Origin: Phialophora verrucosa
Taxonomy: Eukaryota > Ascomycota > Eurotiomycetes > Chaetothyriales > Herpotrichiellaceae
Length of the DNA stretch: 64,000 bases
Direction: 5' to 3'
Assembly: GCA_002099365.1 (NCBI GenBank)
Contig: MSED01000015.1
Span: 2,294,001 to 2,358,000, forward strand
The notes beneath the pieces were generated by a model. It had not been told where the DNA came from and did no database searches. It saw nothing but the letters and a program-made list of their open reading frames with translations. A program made the position numbers and the translations under genes. Below are positions 42,082 through 55,470 of the stretch, piece after piece. Position 1 is the stretch's first letter, and every line of letters begins with the position of its first letter.

Positions 42082-45000
42082 CTTGCTTGATGCACCTCTG
42101 CGGTCTCTCGAAACGAACCGGATGATGCTCTGAATTTGGCGGACTGATGAGGCAATATTTCACAGTCCGTGGCGTGCTTTATGTACTGTAGCTCGGGCTC
42201 GAAGATGGCTCGGTATTGTCTCGAGAAAAGACTGTCGAGTCTGGTGAGATATGATCAGAGCAGGAGAATGCCAGGTATTTATGCCCGTCGGCGCTGTCCA
42301 TCTAAAATATGAACGTACCTCCTCTCCGACAGAATGAGCCTGTTCTCAATCCTAAGGAGGAAAGTCATATTGGAGGGTGGGAGAGCCCGCGTTCCGCTAG
42401 CAGTCCGATCTCGAGACACTGATCTGGACAAAATCAGCGAACGGCTGAGCTTCTGCAAGATAGAGGCGCAGGCATGAGCGGATGGTGATACAGGGTAAGG
42501 GTCGCCAGCGCTCTGGCTCCTTCGGCCATAAGATACTGATTCAGGCATGGAAGTCATTTTGTTGACGTTTCCATACGGCGCCGTCAAGGCAATATGGAAG
42601 CATCGGTGTTGAAGATATGCCAAGGGCATCTCAGCCTGTCTCGCGAACTAGGCTGTTTCCGGGCAGCGTGGAAGAAGTTGCAGATCGATCTGCCTCGATA
42701 TAGCTTAGCCCTGCGTAGCACACGACGGTTGAGGAACGAGGGTCACAACTGACAATACCGAACCAATGCATAGCCTCCTTATTCACCAGGTCGACCTCAG
42801 TTGTGAAACGGCTTGCCTTGCTTGTGTCGGGATATAGTACTCGTACTTCTCCCACGCAGTTTCACAAGTACCCGGCCGGCATGGCTACACTCCGGTCCGT
42901 GGCCGTGCAATAGAGCTAATCGTGCTAAACATCGGCGTGTCCTGGTTTCTCACCAGTCGAAATTGTCCGCAGACCACAATGACATCTCCTGGCAATTCGG
43001 TATGGGCCCGTATTTGTCCAGTGTCAAATTCAAAGGGCGAACCCACAGACATCTCAAATGGTCGGCTGAAGGGAGCGTCGTAAAAGGAGAAACTCTTGGT
43101 CAGTCCCCCGCAACTGCAATTGACACCTACAGGTAGTTGATTGGCGTTGATGTAATTCGGAGAGAAAGTCCCACCACGGCGCTCGTCGAGTCGGCGTTCC
43201 AGTGAGTTCACTCGGGGATCTCAGGCCAGCCCCCAGGAGACTACTGATTGATCGATTCAAACGACGCATCTGGAGCAACCATGCGCGCCCTTGTGGCATT
43301 CGCGCACATAGCTTACTCGTTGAGACCCGGTCGCTGTATGCGTGAAAGGTGCGAACAGCTCTCGCTTCGAAGTCTATCCCATTTGAAGTTGTGACAAGAG
43401 TCCCCCGGGATTGCAGGACCCAAACACCGCAATCAAATCCTGTCGAGAGGCTACCAGTATTAACTGACATGGAAGCTGAAAACGACCTAAGGCGACCCCG
43501 TATACGAATCGCACTTTATCCTCGGTTGGATTGGATACATCTAAATACACCACCGCAGCATATGAGCCTGGCACAAAAAACAAGGGGCGGGCCAGTTCTT
43601 TGTGAAGAAAAGCGCAAGGTACATAGGAGATTCCAACCAAATCGGCTCACAAACATCTGTACTTAACGCGTGCGCAGTCATAGCCGACGGGATCTGCGAC
43701 GCGTGCGTCCCGATGTTCTTCAGGAAGGAGCGGGCTTCACCTTCGCAAGAATGGCCAACCCGCCAACGACGTAAAGTAGACGGTGGCTTGAAGAAACTGG
43801 CGGAGTGGGTTGCGAATCAGGTCTTCCTTACAGAAGATCACATCTCTCCTTGCAGACGTTGCGGCGGGCTGAGTGCCGGGCTATGTTCGAGTGCGGTTCA
43901 CAGAGCTTCCGTGGCAGGGGTATTATCCCGACCTGAAGAGTGATGGTGATCTGTTGGCGACAAAGAGCTTCGGGAAGACTCGAGCGGCACGGCAAACAAT
44001 CAATGACAAGATTGTTTGAGTCGTGGCCATGAGCGGTTGGACGGTACATGTCCTATCTAGAGAACGGGTCAGCTTTGAGGAAATGCTTAAAGAAACCAGG
44101 CTTGGATGAGAGCGAACCAGACCGTAACGGTGAGTATGTCCCGGGCTACTGATATGGTGTTGCCGGGATCGCGAGCAGTTGAGCACACTGGCAAAACTAG
44201 ACGTTGAGATGCCACATTGGAGATGCCTTGTACAATGTAGCGTCCTTGCTCCCGAGGCGCAGAAGTGGTCAACGACTGACAGATCGGCACCGCAAACGGG
44301 AACATCATAATGCGCACCTTTGGTTCGGTACATTGGTCTCTAGGGAGAGTGTCCCGATACCGCAACGCACCTAGCAGGACTGAGGAATGGACTGTCCGAA
44401 AGCCAGGGATCGGGACCCGGTTCCACCTGGGTGTTTGTTGCCTTTGTTGAAATCGAGCAGCGCCTACATCAGTGCAACAGCAAGACCCCAGTCTCCTCCG
44501 CGTATTTGCAGATATGGCTTCGGCAGTTCGTTGTTCTACTTCAACGATCCCGTAGGAAATCGGCGCAGCAAATATTACACGGTTTCAAATCCTCGGCATC
44601 ATTGCGAGTCCCCCCCACCGCTGGTTGTGGTGGCGATAGATTTGCCTCGATGTTGGCCTTCCATCGAGGAATATCAGTCCTCCAACACCCAAGAGTCTCG
44701 TAGAGGACGTGGAATGCTGTACTGCGGGGGCAGGTGACAATGGGTAGTCTCGTGTGCAAGCACGTTCAGCTCGTGCTCAAACGACTGGTGTTCTTTGACA
44801 CTTGATGGGGGTTATGATTTGGGCGAGATGCATGCTTGCCATGTCAAAAGCACAGACCGTGCAACCAAGAGTATCCGCCATAGACAAGAAATGGCGTTTG
44901 TGTGTCGCGGACGCAAGCGTATCAATAGCATGTTTCAACTTCGGATTCAGTGCTTGGAGCATGCTTCGGACTTTTCGAGCTAAGGATGCCACATCCTTGT

Positions 45001-47436
45001 TCGCCAGCGTGTCCCTTGATGGAGATCTCAGCTGGGATTCAGATAAGCCAGGCTCCGGAAATTCACGATGGTTGTGCTGGCAGTGGCCAATGGCGGTGGC
45101 ATGGACTTTGACCCATCATCGATTTTTCCCTCAGTTAATGCGGAGGCGGATGTTCCCTTTCTAAACATGCCATGCAGCAAGTTAGCGGGCAAAGTATCTT
45201 ACTCCCGCCGTTGTGCCGGGGCTAGATAGGCAAGCTATACCCGAGGTGGTGAAAGCCTCAGTAAGACGAGGCCATGGGAGTCCTGTGTTGACCAGTATGG
45301 CCTCATGAGAAGACCAAGCATGGCAGGATGAAGCTTGGTGCAGGTCTTTGTCGGTGGCCGTTGAGACTGCGAGCACATGCCAGCCTAGTGATCTTCCTGT
45401 GGATTTGTTCGCCAAGTTTCCTGCAGAGTTGAGTTGTGAACCGGACGGTGTGGACGAGAGCACATGTTCGAGCGAAAGTTGAACGGACGGTTCATCCATC
45501 GGTGAGATATCGCGGCGCGAACATGACGTGTGGATGGAGTCAGGGACAACACATGCAGAGGGAACGATATTCCTGCTCGGCTTGGCTAGAGCGGTGAGAC
45601 GAAGTTGACAGACGACGCGTCCGAGGTACCGAACGATGCCCCGTCAGAGGGGGTCTTCGGGTATGCTCGTGAGAGCGAATTCGATGACAGAGGGGTTAAC
45701 GAGAGCGTGCAGGGTGCTAGCCGCAGATTTTGGCTGCAAGCGTGGTGGAAGCTCGGCCGACGCTTGAGGAAGTCGTGGTTGCTGTTGTCATCCTGATTTG
45801 AAATCGTGCCGGACATGACCTAGGCTCGGGTTGGTGAGTCGTGGGAAAGCTGATGGACGGGATCGTAGATTTAGGCTACATAGTACATAATCGAGCAGGG
45901 CGGGAGAAGAAATTCCCTGTGTGTGTAGCTGTGGCATCGAGAGCACAGGGACGTAAGCATGCAGGTGCAATTGGAGGGCCGGCGAGACGCTGTACATATT
46001 TGAACAACCGGGGAGAGGTCACAGTGAGTTGACATTGACATTGTTGCCCAGCATCATAAAAGGGGACCGGGGTAGAGCCTGACTTGCAGACATGCCTCGA
46101 GCTCTACGAGCATCTGTGTGAAAAAGGCCTTGGATTTCCATTACATATTTGTTTGACTAGACGCACCCCGTCTTCTCACGACAGCGGCACGAGGTCAGAA
46201 TCCTGTAAGAACGGCAATTGGAGAACAGCTGCAACCGACGATCAACGACCAACGACCAACAACCAACAACCTTCGCGGCTCCCTAGCCAGATCACCTGCA
46301 GGAACGCCTATACTGTGCTCCTTCGGTAAGTGCTAGTTAACCTGCAAAACAATGCATGCATGCCTGCAAACAGGCTGCACCTTGCCGAACTTCACTTCTG
46401 CCCAGCTGGGCTTCAGTACTGGGCTCAACAGCACTGCCACCATCAGTGCAAGATCTTCCTCCAGGTTCATCATTCACGTTTGGGTGAATTGTAGTACTGA
46501 TTTCTACTCCCTCGTCTAGGCTCTCACCTTCGTCATCTCGTCCATCCACCTGTTACGGCGGAACTCTGCCGCAACGCGTGCGGCTCCCACTTTCCATCGT
46601 TTGATGGTTTTGGGGAAATTCGCTCAAACAAACTGTCACTTCTCGCCCGCAGCAAATCTCATCAGGTCCACCGACCACCTGCTTCTGTAGGCAAAGTGCC
46701 AGCTGCACGTTTCCCTTCGCCGTCAGTCTCGAATACGCTCGACGGCTACGTTCACCGGGGTGACGAACGCAAGAAGACGAACCAAAGAAAGCGAATGTGT
46801 TGCATCTGACGCGCAGTTCGCCAAGACGCAGAAACTGGCATTGGTCAGCGGCGAGGGTGCAGTCCAATCCGCTGCTCTGGCTGCCCGGATCCCTGATCTG
46901 GCCTCACAGCCACCGCGAAAACCCACCCAGAAGCCTGTTCCGTCTACCCAGGCCGCACACACGAGGGGCTCTTGGTGCTCACGAGAACCGAAAGCCCTTT
47001 GTGCGAAAAAAGTCTTCAGCATCCTGCCTACCCTGACAGATCGCGAAATTTGCCTGCACCAAACACGATCAGAGGGCTAAAACGCACCGTAATTAAGGCC
47101 TCATCCGCCGCCAAGTTCGCTTCATCACCCAGGCGCAGCTCTTGTTTCTCCAGGCCTCTGCCCAAAAAAACACACTCCCTCACGTACCCTATCCCTCGCC
47201 ACCCTAAGTATCATCATTACCAATATTCAACTTCGCCTGAGAAACGACACACAAAAGGACAACCCAACTCAGTCAGATTACTTCCTCGCATTATAACCAG
47301 GCTCGCGATCCAGAGACTGCATCCTCAGACATCATACCTTATCTACCGCCACTAAACGTCGAGAGATAGGGCGTCCTGCCCGAACAAAACACTTCCCCCA
47401 CTCGTCACCTACGCCCTCCCGCCGCAGGCCATTCAC
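42082..47436. other. Gene-free block, 5.4 kb, between the membrane protein and HAL4-like kinase genes
   Basis: I could not build a credible gene here. Several minus-strand frames (43374-43640, 42885-43211, 45182-45650 and 44777-44992) look slightly protein-like but are separated by stops and frame changes and match no family I know; they may be relics. A short CAACGAC/CAACAAC-type repeat lies at about 46239-46274. The last kilobase (about 46.4-47.4 kb) probably includes the promoter and leader of the kinase gene. Confidence 0.4.
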
Positions 47437-49099
47437 ATGAATCAGGCACCATCGCCAACCCATCTCGCTCCCCCGACTTCCGCTACTTTCATCGAGTCTC
47501 CAGTACTGTCATCGCAAGATGATGTGTCGATACACACGATAACACGGCCGGGGGAGGGCACGGCACATCACCAGGTTTCGGCCGCCAACGGAGCTGCCGT
47601 GCCTACCGCCAGCCTATCGAATCTCTCCCCCACGAACTCGAACTCGGGCGCAGGTGCGCCTGTCAAGCAGAAGCCCAAGATGACGCACCGTCTGACACGA
47701 ATGTTTTCTCGGTCCGACCCCAAAGATGTCGAAGCCGCCAGACTGGCATCCGAATTAAAAGAAACCTCTCCCAACGGCCGGTCCGGTTCAGAAAACGGTA
47801 GCATCAACAACGGTAGAAAACCTCCAAGCAGACAGGGCTCGAGTGACGACAAGAACGGCAAGAAGATGACAATTCTCGGTGCAGCGAAAGAAAAGCACAA
47901 AGGTGACGTCCCTCCAGATGGCTCCTACGCTGCCTTCAAGAGATTCGAGATGCATGATGACGGCACTCACGAACATCACCTCAAGTCTGCCAAGCGGCAA
48001 GAGAAGTTATCCGACATGCTCCGCGATATGCTCGGAGGCGGCAAGAAGAGAGATCACGACGGCGGCGGTGATCAGCAGTTGACGCTCATGTCCTCCTGGG
48101 TGGACCAGCTGAGGTTGGAAAAGGACAGCCTCGCTTCCGACAGAAAAGGCGGTCCCAACGCCACCGCAAACTTGGTCGAGAAGTACGGGAAGTGCCAGGA
48201 GATTGTCGGCCGTGGCGCTTTCGGCATCGTCCGAATATCCCATAAGCCGGATCCCAACAGCGCTGGAGGAGAGCTGCTCTACGCCGTCAAAGAGTTCCGT
48301 CGCCGCCCACAAGAGACGGCCAAGAAATACCAAAAGCGGCTGACCAGCGAATTTTGCATCTCCTCGTCGCTCCGACACCCGAATATTATTCACACCCTCG
48401 ATCTTCTGCAGGATGCCAAGGGCGACTACTGCGAGGTGATGGAGTATTGCGCTGGCGGTGATCTGTACACCCTGGTTCTCGCAGCTGGTACTCTCAACGT
48501 AGCCGAGGCCGATTGCTTCTTCAAGCAGTTGATGCGTGGTGTCGAATACATGCATGAGATGGGTGTCGCACATCGAGATCTCAAGCCAGAGAATCTCCTC
48601 TTGACCACACACGGTGCCCTGAAAATCACCGACTTTGGAAACGGCGAATGTTTCCGAATGGCATGGGAAAAGGAAGCCCATCTGACTGCTGGACTTTGCG
48701 GCAGTGCCCCCTACATAGCCCCGGAAGAATATGCCGGTGGCGAATTCGACCCTCGCGCCGTCGATGTCTGGGCCTGTGGTGTCATATACATGGCTATGCG
48801 AACGGGTCGCCATCTGTGGAGAGTGGCCCGCAAGGAGGAGGATGAGTTCTATCAGAGATACCTTGAGGGAAGAAAGGACGAAGAGGGTTATGCGCCGATC
48901 GAGACCTTGCACAGGGTAAGTGGCCTTCCCGACCACGATCGCCTGTCTTCTAATGTCCACATTACAGGCTCGCTGCAGAAACGTGATCTATTCAATTCTC
49001 GACCCGAATCCTGGCCGCCGGATCACTGCTTCTCAAGTTCTGAAATCGGAATGGGGCAGAGAGATCAAGGTTTGCAGAGCGGGTGAAGAAGGCTACTGA
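47437..49099 (+). CDS. SAT4: HAL4/SAT4-like serine/threonine protein kinase
   Basis: Model: exons 47437-48915 and 48968-49099, 536 aa. Without the intron (GTAAGT...TACAG) the frame loses the end of the kinase fold; with it the last exon reads ARCRNVIYSILDPNPGRRITASQVLKSEWGREIKVCRAGEEGY. Kinase motifs: glycine loop IVGRGAFGIVRISH, lysine YAVKEFRRR, catalytic loop HRDLKPENLLL, DFG segment ITDFGNGECFRM, APE segment GSAPYIAPEEY and VDVWACGVIYMAMRTGRHLW. The C-terminal Arg in NPGRRIT is the usual subdomain XI Arg. The 200-residue N-terminus is Ser/Thr/Pro-rich and disordered, with LTRMFSRSDPKD. The domain belongs to the fungus-specific Npr1/Hal5 group; HAL4/SAT4 kinases stabilise Trk potassium transporters and set salt tolerance in yeast. 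Confidence 0.92.
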
Positions 49100-52000
49100 C
49101 CCTTCTTTGGCCCGTGGCCTTAACGCCGTCGACACGGCTAATTCAACAGCTCGTGACCTAGACACGAGGACGACTCTGACGAAGCGATGATTGAAGCGTT
49201 TTCTCCACAGAGAGTAAAAAGACCGGCGTCTGTTTCTTCCCCCATTCGTTTCCAGCATTACAAAAGATATCACAGCCGACCACAACGAGATGTGGGAGCA
49301 AAGGAGTCAGTCACGAGTCGCATTTGGATACGAGGCGCGCACAAGCATTGTTTCTAAGACGCTACGACCGACATTGCCAATGCACCTCACGACCTTCTCT
49401 TCCTCTACTTCTTCATAGCCGCGCGGAACCCTTCAGCACGCGCCTTTGCATGTACCAACAATCGACAGTGGTCTACCTAGCATACAATTTCATGTTTGCC
49501 AGCGCGAGGCCCAGCACGGTCAATTGCTTCTTGCCGACCTTGGATCTCTACACATTGCTTCAAGGCCCAGGCAACTTCCGACCGATACACTGTACTACGA
49601 ACCTAGGGGATGCTGTTCTGATACGGACCCTTTTGATACTTGATTACTTCATGAAGAGCGCCATCTTTTGAGCGAGATGAATGAAAAGACTCTGAACCCC
49701 TTCATTACCCAGCCCGATTGCCGTCTTGCTATGTTGTGTGTGCACTGTCCGAACCCCTGAGACTCTAACTGAGGCCGAATAACTCTCTGGCTTCAGTCTT
49801 CGAAAAGGGCTGTTCCGTCTTTCCGCTTCCAGCGCCGCTTGAGCGACGCTCTTGAATTGCTGATTCCTGAGCGCCTTCTCTTGCTTTAGCGTCTACTAGT
49901 CCGGCAGTTGTCTGCATTCAGTTCCTGGCCTGCTAGACCCGGGTCTGACGAGAACTTCGGTTCAGAGTACCTTGCATATGCGGACCTGGTCAGATTAAAT
50001 GAGACTGCATGCCACTCAACGTGAACCATGCACGCCCGTTACTAACGCCCTTCAAATCCAGTTTCCAGATCGGCAGTTCCAAGAATCCATGGTGTTTTCC
50101 AGCTCTGAGAACCAAATGACTCAGCTACATAGCCCCATGGCCATCGTGGTACACGTGTCCCCCCTTTTCCTCTAGCAGAATCTCTCATATCCCAATACCG
50201 ATACCACCCTACCGTGACGACATGGTGTGGTACATCCTTTGCTCGATCGCCTGCCTGCCATGCCCATCCGGCCAGGTCTGTCTCTTTTCAGCTCGGGATT
50301 GAATCCGCATACGTGACTTAGTTGGTAACGTGAGCAACCCAAATCATCCATCCAGCCATCCCCCTTTGCAGGATACAATATTCATCGGTCAGTACCTTTT
50401 CCGCATCCAGCAGCGTTGCTCACACAACAGAACGGACGATGAGTCAACGCTCACGGCTGAGCTAGATGTAGTTCCAGCCGCCTTGGGTCTGAGATTGTTG
50501 AGCTGATGCACGCGTGGTGGTGTCACATCCATGGGTCCGGGCGGGAAGCGCGGGAAGGAGGGGAGGGCCAGGGAAGGGACGGTCCGGATCTGATCTGATA
50601 ATGCTCTGCCCTTTACTTTGTGCCTTTCCTTCTCTACATATTCTTTCTGCCCTTCCACATGCGCTGTGGCGTGTACTGTAAGCGAGCGATTTATCAGGCC
50701 CGGGGCCAAAGCCCGGGACTGAGATATGACGTCTGTACTATGTAGGTGCATATATGTTGTATTGTCCACGGAGTACTCTTGGAGATATGCGACACGTGTA
50801 CGAGTATGTGTATATGTGTGCGTATGTCTGCAACAAACACGACTAGCTCAATCCAGAGTTGGCGGACGGGTTGAGAGCTGGCCACGCGTGTAGCATGTGG
50901 CGTGACCTTTGTACTCCTGCCTCGCCTTGCCTGAGCATCCTGGACGTACAGTAATCATCCCAAGTTCGGCTTGCGCAGGGGGGAAAGGCTGTGGCAGTGG
51001 GCGACTATTGACCTAGGACCCGGGCCCGTGCTGCGGTGTGATACTACGTACGTCCACATTGTTTCCATACAGACAGACATGGCACACACCACGTGCGTTC
51101 ATGCGGGTTGAAGAGGTCTTTCCCAACTCTCCTCCCAGCCGGCGAGGTCAGATTGGGTAAGATCAGGTGAGATCAGGTGAGATCGAGTAGACAGACGGAC
51201 GTACAGGACAGGGATGAATGATGCAGGATGAACGAATAGGCTATACTATATCAATTATCGGCCGGGTGGCTAGGACGGCTGAAAGTACAGTCACCGCGGC
51301 AGGTCGGTCGGTTGATAGATGCCTCGGGAGAGAAAACTGCGAGAGCGTGTGTGGGTGCGCGAACCTGTCGTCGCGGGAGACAATGTATAGCAGTACAATG
51401 TACGGAGGACAGGCAGATGGGTAGACCGGGCTCACAGGGGCTCAGGGGTTCGGTGTACTCGAACATCATTTGGATGTTGTGTTAGGTATCTACTGCGCGT
51501 GTATGTACGGGGTGGGTAATTATCCTGATTCAAGGCCCAGCACAGTACAGTATGTACATGGCTATGATGTCGTACAGACTGACAGATAGCCAAAGCCATG
51601 AATGAAATGCCTGAATGCGTACATGCGTACATACGTGACCGTCGCCCCCGTTTTGGCAGACGATAGACATGCCCCGAGACAGTGACCTTGCTTTTCCATG
51701 ATTTGAGACAGAAACAGAAACAGGATCAGGAAAAGTAGATCCGCAGCACACAGCCTATCCGTCAATTACACCTCAGTACCTCGTACTCCATTCGCCTTTC
51801 CCATGCTCGCTCCTGGGAAAAGTTGACAACACTGAGCAAGACCACGGCGTAAGGGCCTCAACGATGACCCAAGCAGCTCCTGCGTTTGCTTTACTGTCAG
51901 TCCTTCTCTCAGGCTTCACCGCTTCGTGGCAATCGCTGGAGCTAATGACGGAGGACACGGTCTCAGAGCTTTCCTAGAGCCGTCCGTGCAGGCATGACCG

Positions 52001-52179
52001 TTTGGACGTCGTCGAGGTGGGATCTCAAGGTTGAGTGGCCGACTTTTCGCCCGGCGCCTACTCGCAGAGCACCTTGCTCCGATGTTTCTTGGTTCGCCTT
52101 TCTTGGTTCAGGCGACGAAGCCGAGTTCATCTCACGTTCCCGTGTGGGGTCGACTTAGCTAGTTGAATGTTCAGTCCGT
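49100..52179. other. Gene-free convergent interval, 3.1 kb
   Basis: It lies between the 3' ends of the kinase gene (+) and CBF5 (-). No frame shows protein character. A small AGATCAGGTG repeat (three units) is at about 51165-51194. The stretch is long for a convergent gap here and might hold a non-coding transcript, but nothing in the sequence proves one. Confidence 0.45.
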
Positions 52180-53803
52180 CTAATCGCTGTCATCACTGTC
52201 CTCCTTGACACCACTTTCTCGCTTCTTCTTGTCCTTCTTTTCCTTCTTCTCCTTCTTCCTCTTTTTTCGCTCGGCGCGCTCTTCGGGGGTTTCGCCCTCA
52301 TGCTTACTCTTTCGCTTCTTGTCTTTCTCTTCTTTCTTGATCTTGATTGTGGAGTCACCATTCGTGGTGGGAGGTTCTGCTGCTGCCTCGTCCATGGCCA
52401 TGCTGGTGTCGCCGTCTTCGCCGGTCGGTGCAACAGCGGGAGCAGCTAGAACATCGGATTGAGACGTTGTTTCGGCAACGGGAGCAGAGGTAGTGCCCTC
52501 TGTGGCGGCGGGGGCATTGTAGTCTGTGTAACCGGCGTTCCATGTCGCCGGGGTGTTTTCGTTGGGCCGGCCGTATTTCTTTGGGAAAGATCGTTAGTAC
52601 AGTTAGCAGGGAGGAGGCAAATGCAACGTACATCAAGCTTCCCATCAGACTTCATCTTCTTCTTCTCCAGAGCCACTGGACCCATACCCCATCTTCGCGG
52701 GTATAGGTCTCTCTCCATGATACACCTCTTCACTTTGGCAACAACTCCATGGTCACAGGTTGAGAGCTCAACCGTAGACATCTGCGCAATCCCAAGCGCG
52801 ATGGCCTCGCCTTTTGTGGTCATGAGGACGACTTCTTCGTGCACCTCAATCCCGGCCTCGAAGCGCAGCAAACCGGGAATCATGAGTTTGGCGCCGTAGC
52901 ACACGGCGTTGACCGCACTGTCCTTTACCACAATTCTCTTATACGTGGTCAACAGGCTTTCGAGCGGAGAGATGACTTTTCGCAGGTACGATTCATCTCG
53001 ATTGTTGTCATGCATCCATTGAGCATCGAGCACATCATGGAGTGTGACCATTCCATTGGCCTCAGCCATCGCTCCACTCCTTACTCGCCGTAGTTCCTGC
53101 ATGTGCGCGCCGACTCCCAGCAACAATCCCAGATGCACACAGAAAGTCCGAATGTAGGTGCCAGCTTCGCAGCTGACCCAGAACACGCCTAGGTGTCGGT
53201 CATTGTCAAACTCGTAGAGCTTGCTCTCGTGGATGGTACGGATACGAAGCTGTCGCTTGACGGCCGAAATAAGAGGTGGTCGTTGGAATAGGGCTCCCGT
53301 CAGAGTCTCTAGTGCTCGCGCAAATTGTGCTTCGCCACCAGGCAATTTGTCGTGCAGTCTGATGACACAGACGTATTCCTTCCCAGCACCTTGCTGCGAC
53401 TTGACCAGTCGGGTGGCACGGTCTATACACACAATCAAACATCCTGTGACCTTGGGGTCGAGCGTGCCACTGTGGCCGGTCTTCTCTACTCGTAGGATCC
53501 GCTTGACCCAGGCGACGACTTCGTGACTAGACGGATTTGAGGGTTTGTCGAGGTTGATGACACCCGACGAAATGTAGGATTTGAGGTCGCGTTTCAATGG
53601 CGTACACCCGACCGGGATCGGTGTGAAATGGCCGGTTCGCACCAGTACTGCAGTATTTGTGTGAGCAAGAGTCGCAGACACTAAACCTGTAAAGACGTAC
53701 ACTTGTCATAATTCTTCAGCAGCAGAGGCCACTCGGAAGTAGGAATATTTGACGCGACGTTCTCTGGCTTGATGCTGAAATCGACATCCTCGACTTTTCC
53801 CAT
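52180..53803 (-). CDS. CBF5: Cbf5/dyskerin, H/ACA snoRNP pseudouridine synthase
   Basis: Model on the minus strand: exons 53701-53803, 52632-53647 and 52180-52578, 505 aa. Intron 1 joins LLLKNYDK|LLVRTGHFTPIPVG; intron 2 (GTACGT, ACTAAC branch, CAAAG) joins SDGKLD|KYGRPNENTPATW. Cbf5 is the catalytic subunit that converts uridine to pseudouridine in rRNA and snRNA guided by H/ACA RNAs. The TruB motif with the catalytic Asp is HSGTLDPKVTGCLIVCIDRATRLVKSQQ. Further blocks are GALFQRPPLISAVKRQLRIRTI, CEAGTYIRTFCVHLG and the PUA domain (KDSAVNAVCYGAKLMIPGLLRFE...VVLMTTKGEAIALGIAQM). The C-terminus is a KKE/D-rich tail (KKRKKEKKEKKDKKKR) typical of fungal Cbf5. It is divergent from the derlin gene. 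Confidence 0.97.
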
Positions 53804-54205
53804 ATTGGCGGAAATTTTTGGCCGTGCGAGAGCCGAGTCCTGAGGCGTGAAGACTGCGCGCACGAAGCTCGCTGAGCTCGAAGGAGCCGGATAAAAGCTT
53901 TAAAGATACTGGGCGACTCTGAGAATACGTGCCCTAAGCGAAACACTAAGCAAATGTGGGAGTACCGTACGCAGATTCGAAATATTGTGCTTGCAAACTG
54001 CACAGGAATAGATGGAGTTGCAAAAAATCGAGCGGAGAACCCGGTAACTCATTCTTCCGTTCCGAGGTTAGTGGAGCCTTGTCTTGGCGCTTGTGGCCGA
54101 ACTTTCAACGCAGCATCTTCAAGCCAGCTGTCCAAAACACGATTTTATTTATCTATGCCTTGATGAGCTTCTTAATTCTTCATTTCCGCTAGATTTTGGC
54201 TCAAG
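53804..54205. promoter_or_regulatory. Divergent promoter between CBF5 and the derlin gene
   Basis: 402 bp between two divergent start codons. No open frame. Specific factor sites cannot be assigned. Confidence 0.5.
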
Positions 54206-55470
54206 ATGAGCGGCGGCACGGACATTATGGATCGATTTTGGAGTGCCCCTCCAGTCACTCGGTAGGCGATTCTGACGGCTCTTGCAGCTTTCCACCATGT
54301 TTGCTAACTTCACCAACAGGACAATCGTCGCAGCCATGTTTGTCGAGTCAGCTCTGGTCCATTCAGGCCTCATCAGTGGCATGAGAGTCTTATATTATAC
54401 GCCGTGGGTATTCAAGTTCCCTCCAGAGCTTTGGCGAGTCCTCTCCGCCTTCCTTCTGACGGGCGGCGGCTTCTCTTTTGTTTTCGACCTCTACTTCAGT
54501 ACGTTAACCAGTCCCTTTCCTTCGTCCGCCGGTGCTAATAGCTTCAGTGTTCACATATGCCTCTGGTTTGGAGCTCAATTCACCGCGATTCACACAACCT
54601 GGCGACTTCTTCACTTATGTGTTTTTCGTGGCCACTGCCATTCTAGTAAGCGCCTGAGTTCTCTACTTTCTGCCCTTTCCGTTCCACATTCCCCTCGGCT
54701 CTTTATGCATATCTCTGTCTGTCTCTTCCAAAACACACCTCGCATATCTGCCCGCCCAGCCTTTTCCTAGCTGAAGCGGTTCCTGGAAACGAGGGAGAGT
54801 ACCCCTGTGGCACATGCAGATCCGTCATTCGCAAAAAATTCAAAGGACTGCATGCGGTGCAGGCATGGTGGTGGCTCGCTTGAGAATAGCTACTCGCGAT
54901 CCATCAAATCGCGGGTGGCGGTTCGGGCTTCCTACATTCTATCACTCAATAAGCGTGTCGTTTGATTCAAAGTTTTCAGTCGCTTTGGCAGCAAGCTGAC
55001 AATCGAAACAGGTATCTGGTGGTCTCGTCCTTGGTGCCAACATCTTCACACAGTCCCTCATGCTTGCGTTCATCTACACTTACGCCCAAGACAACCGTGG
55101 CAAGAAAGCTCACTTTGTCATCCTTCAAATCCCCGTCGAATTTCTCCCCTGGGCAATGCTTACACTCACCTTGATCATGGGCGGTCCGCAGGCCGCCTTG
55201 CAACAAGCGACAGGCGTCTTTGCATCTCACCTCTATGACTTCCTAACAAGACTGTATCCTACTTTTCAAGGCGGACGGAATTACATCCAAACTCCTTCTG
55301 CCATCAAGAGGTACTTTGGTGCCAATACAAGCACCTATACCCATAGAGGATACGGAACAAGCTTCAGACCCGCGCAAAATATCCCTCAACAACAAAGTCG
55401 AGGATGGACAAGCAGCTTCTCGAATTCTTGGAATGGTCGAGGCGCGGGTAGGCGTCTTGGAGGTGATTGA
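54206..55470 (+). CDS. Derlin (Der1/Dfm1-like) ERAD rhomboid pseudoprotease
   Basis: Model: exons 54206-54261, 54320-54498, 54548-54645 and 55012-55470, 263 aa. It reads MSGGTDIMDRFWSAPPVTR|TIVAAMFVESALVHSGLISGMRVLYY... and has a rhomboid-like set of hydrophobic segments. The derlin WR motif is present (ELWRVLSAFLLTGGGFSFVFDLYF|MFTYASGLE). The later part is FIYTYAQDNRGKKAHFVILQIPVEFLPWAMLTLTLIMGGP, typical of the family. The C-terminus is a low-complexity tail ending NGRGAGRRLGGD, which resembles the SHP box (F/W-x-G-x-G-x-x-L) that binds Cdc48/p97, so the Dfm1 type fits better than Der1. It retrotranslocates misfolded ER proteins. Intron 3 (54646-55011, 366 nt) is unusually long for this window. 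Confidence 0.92.

Noticed and set aside
48007..48960. 317-codon minus-strand frame over the kinase
   Set aside because: Antisense shadow of the HAL4-like kinase exon; no domain seen.
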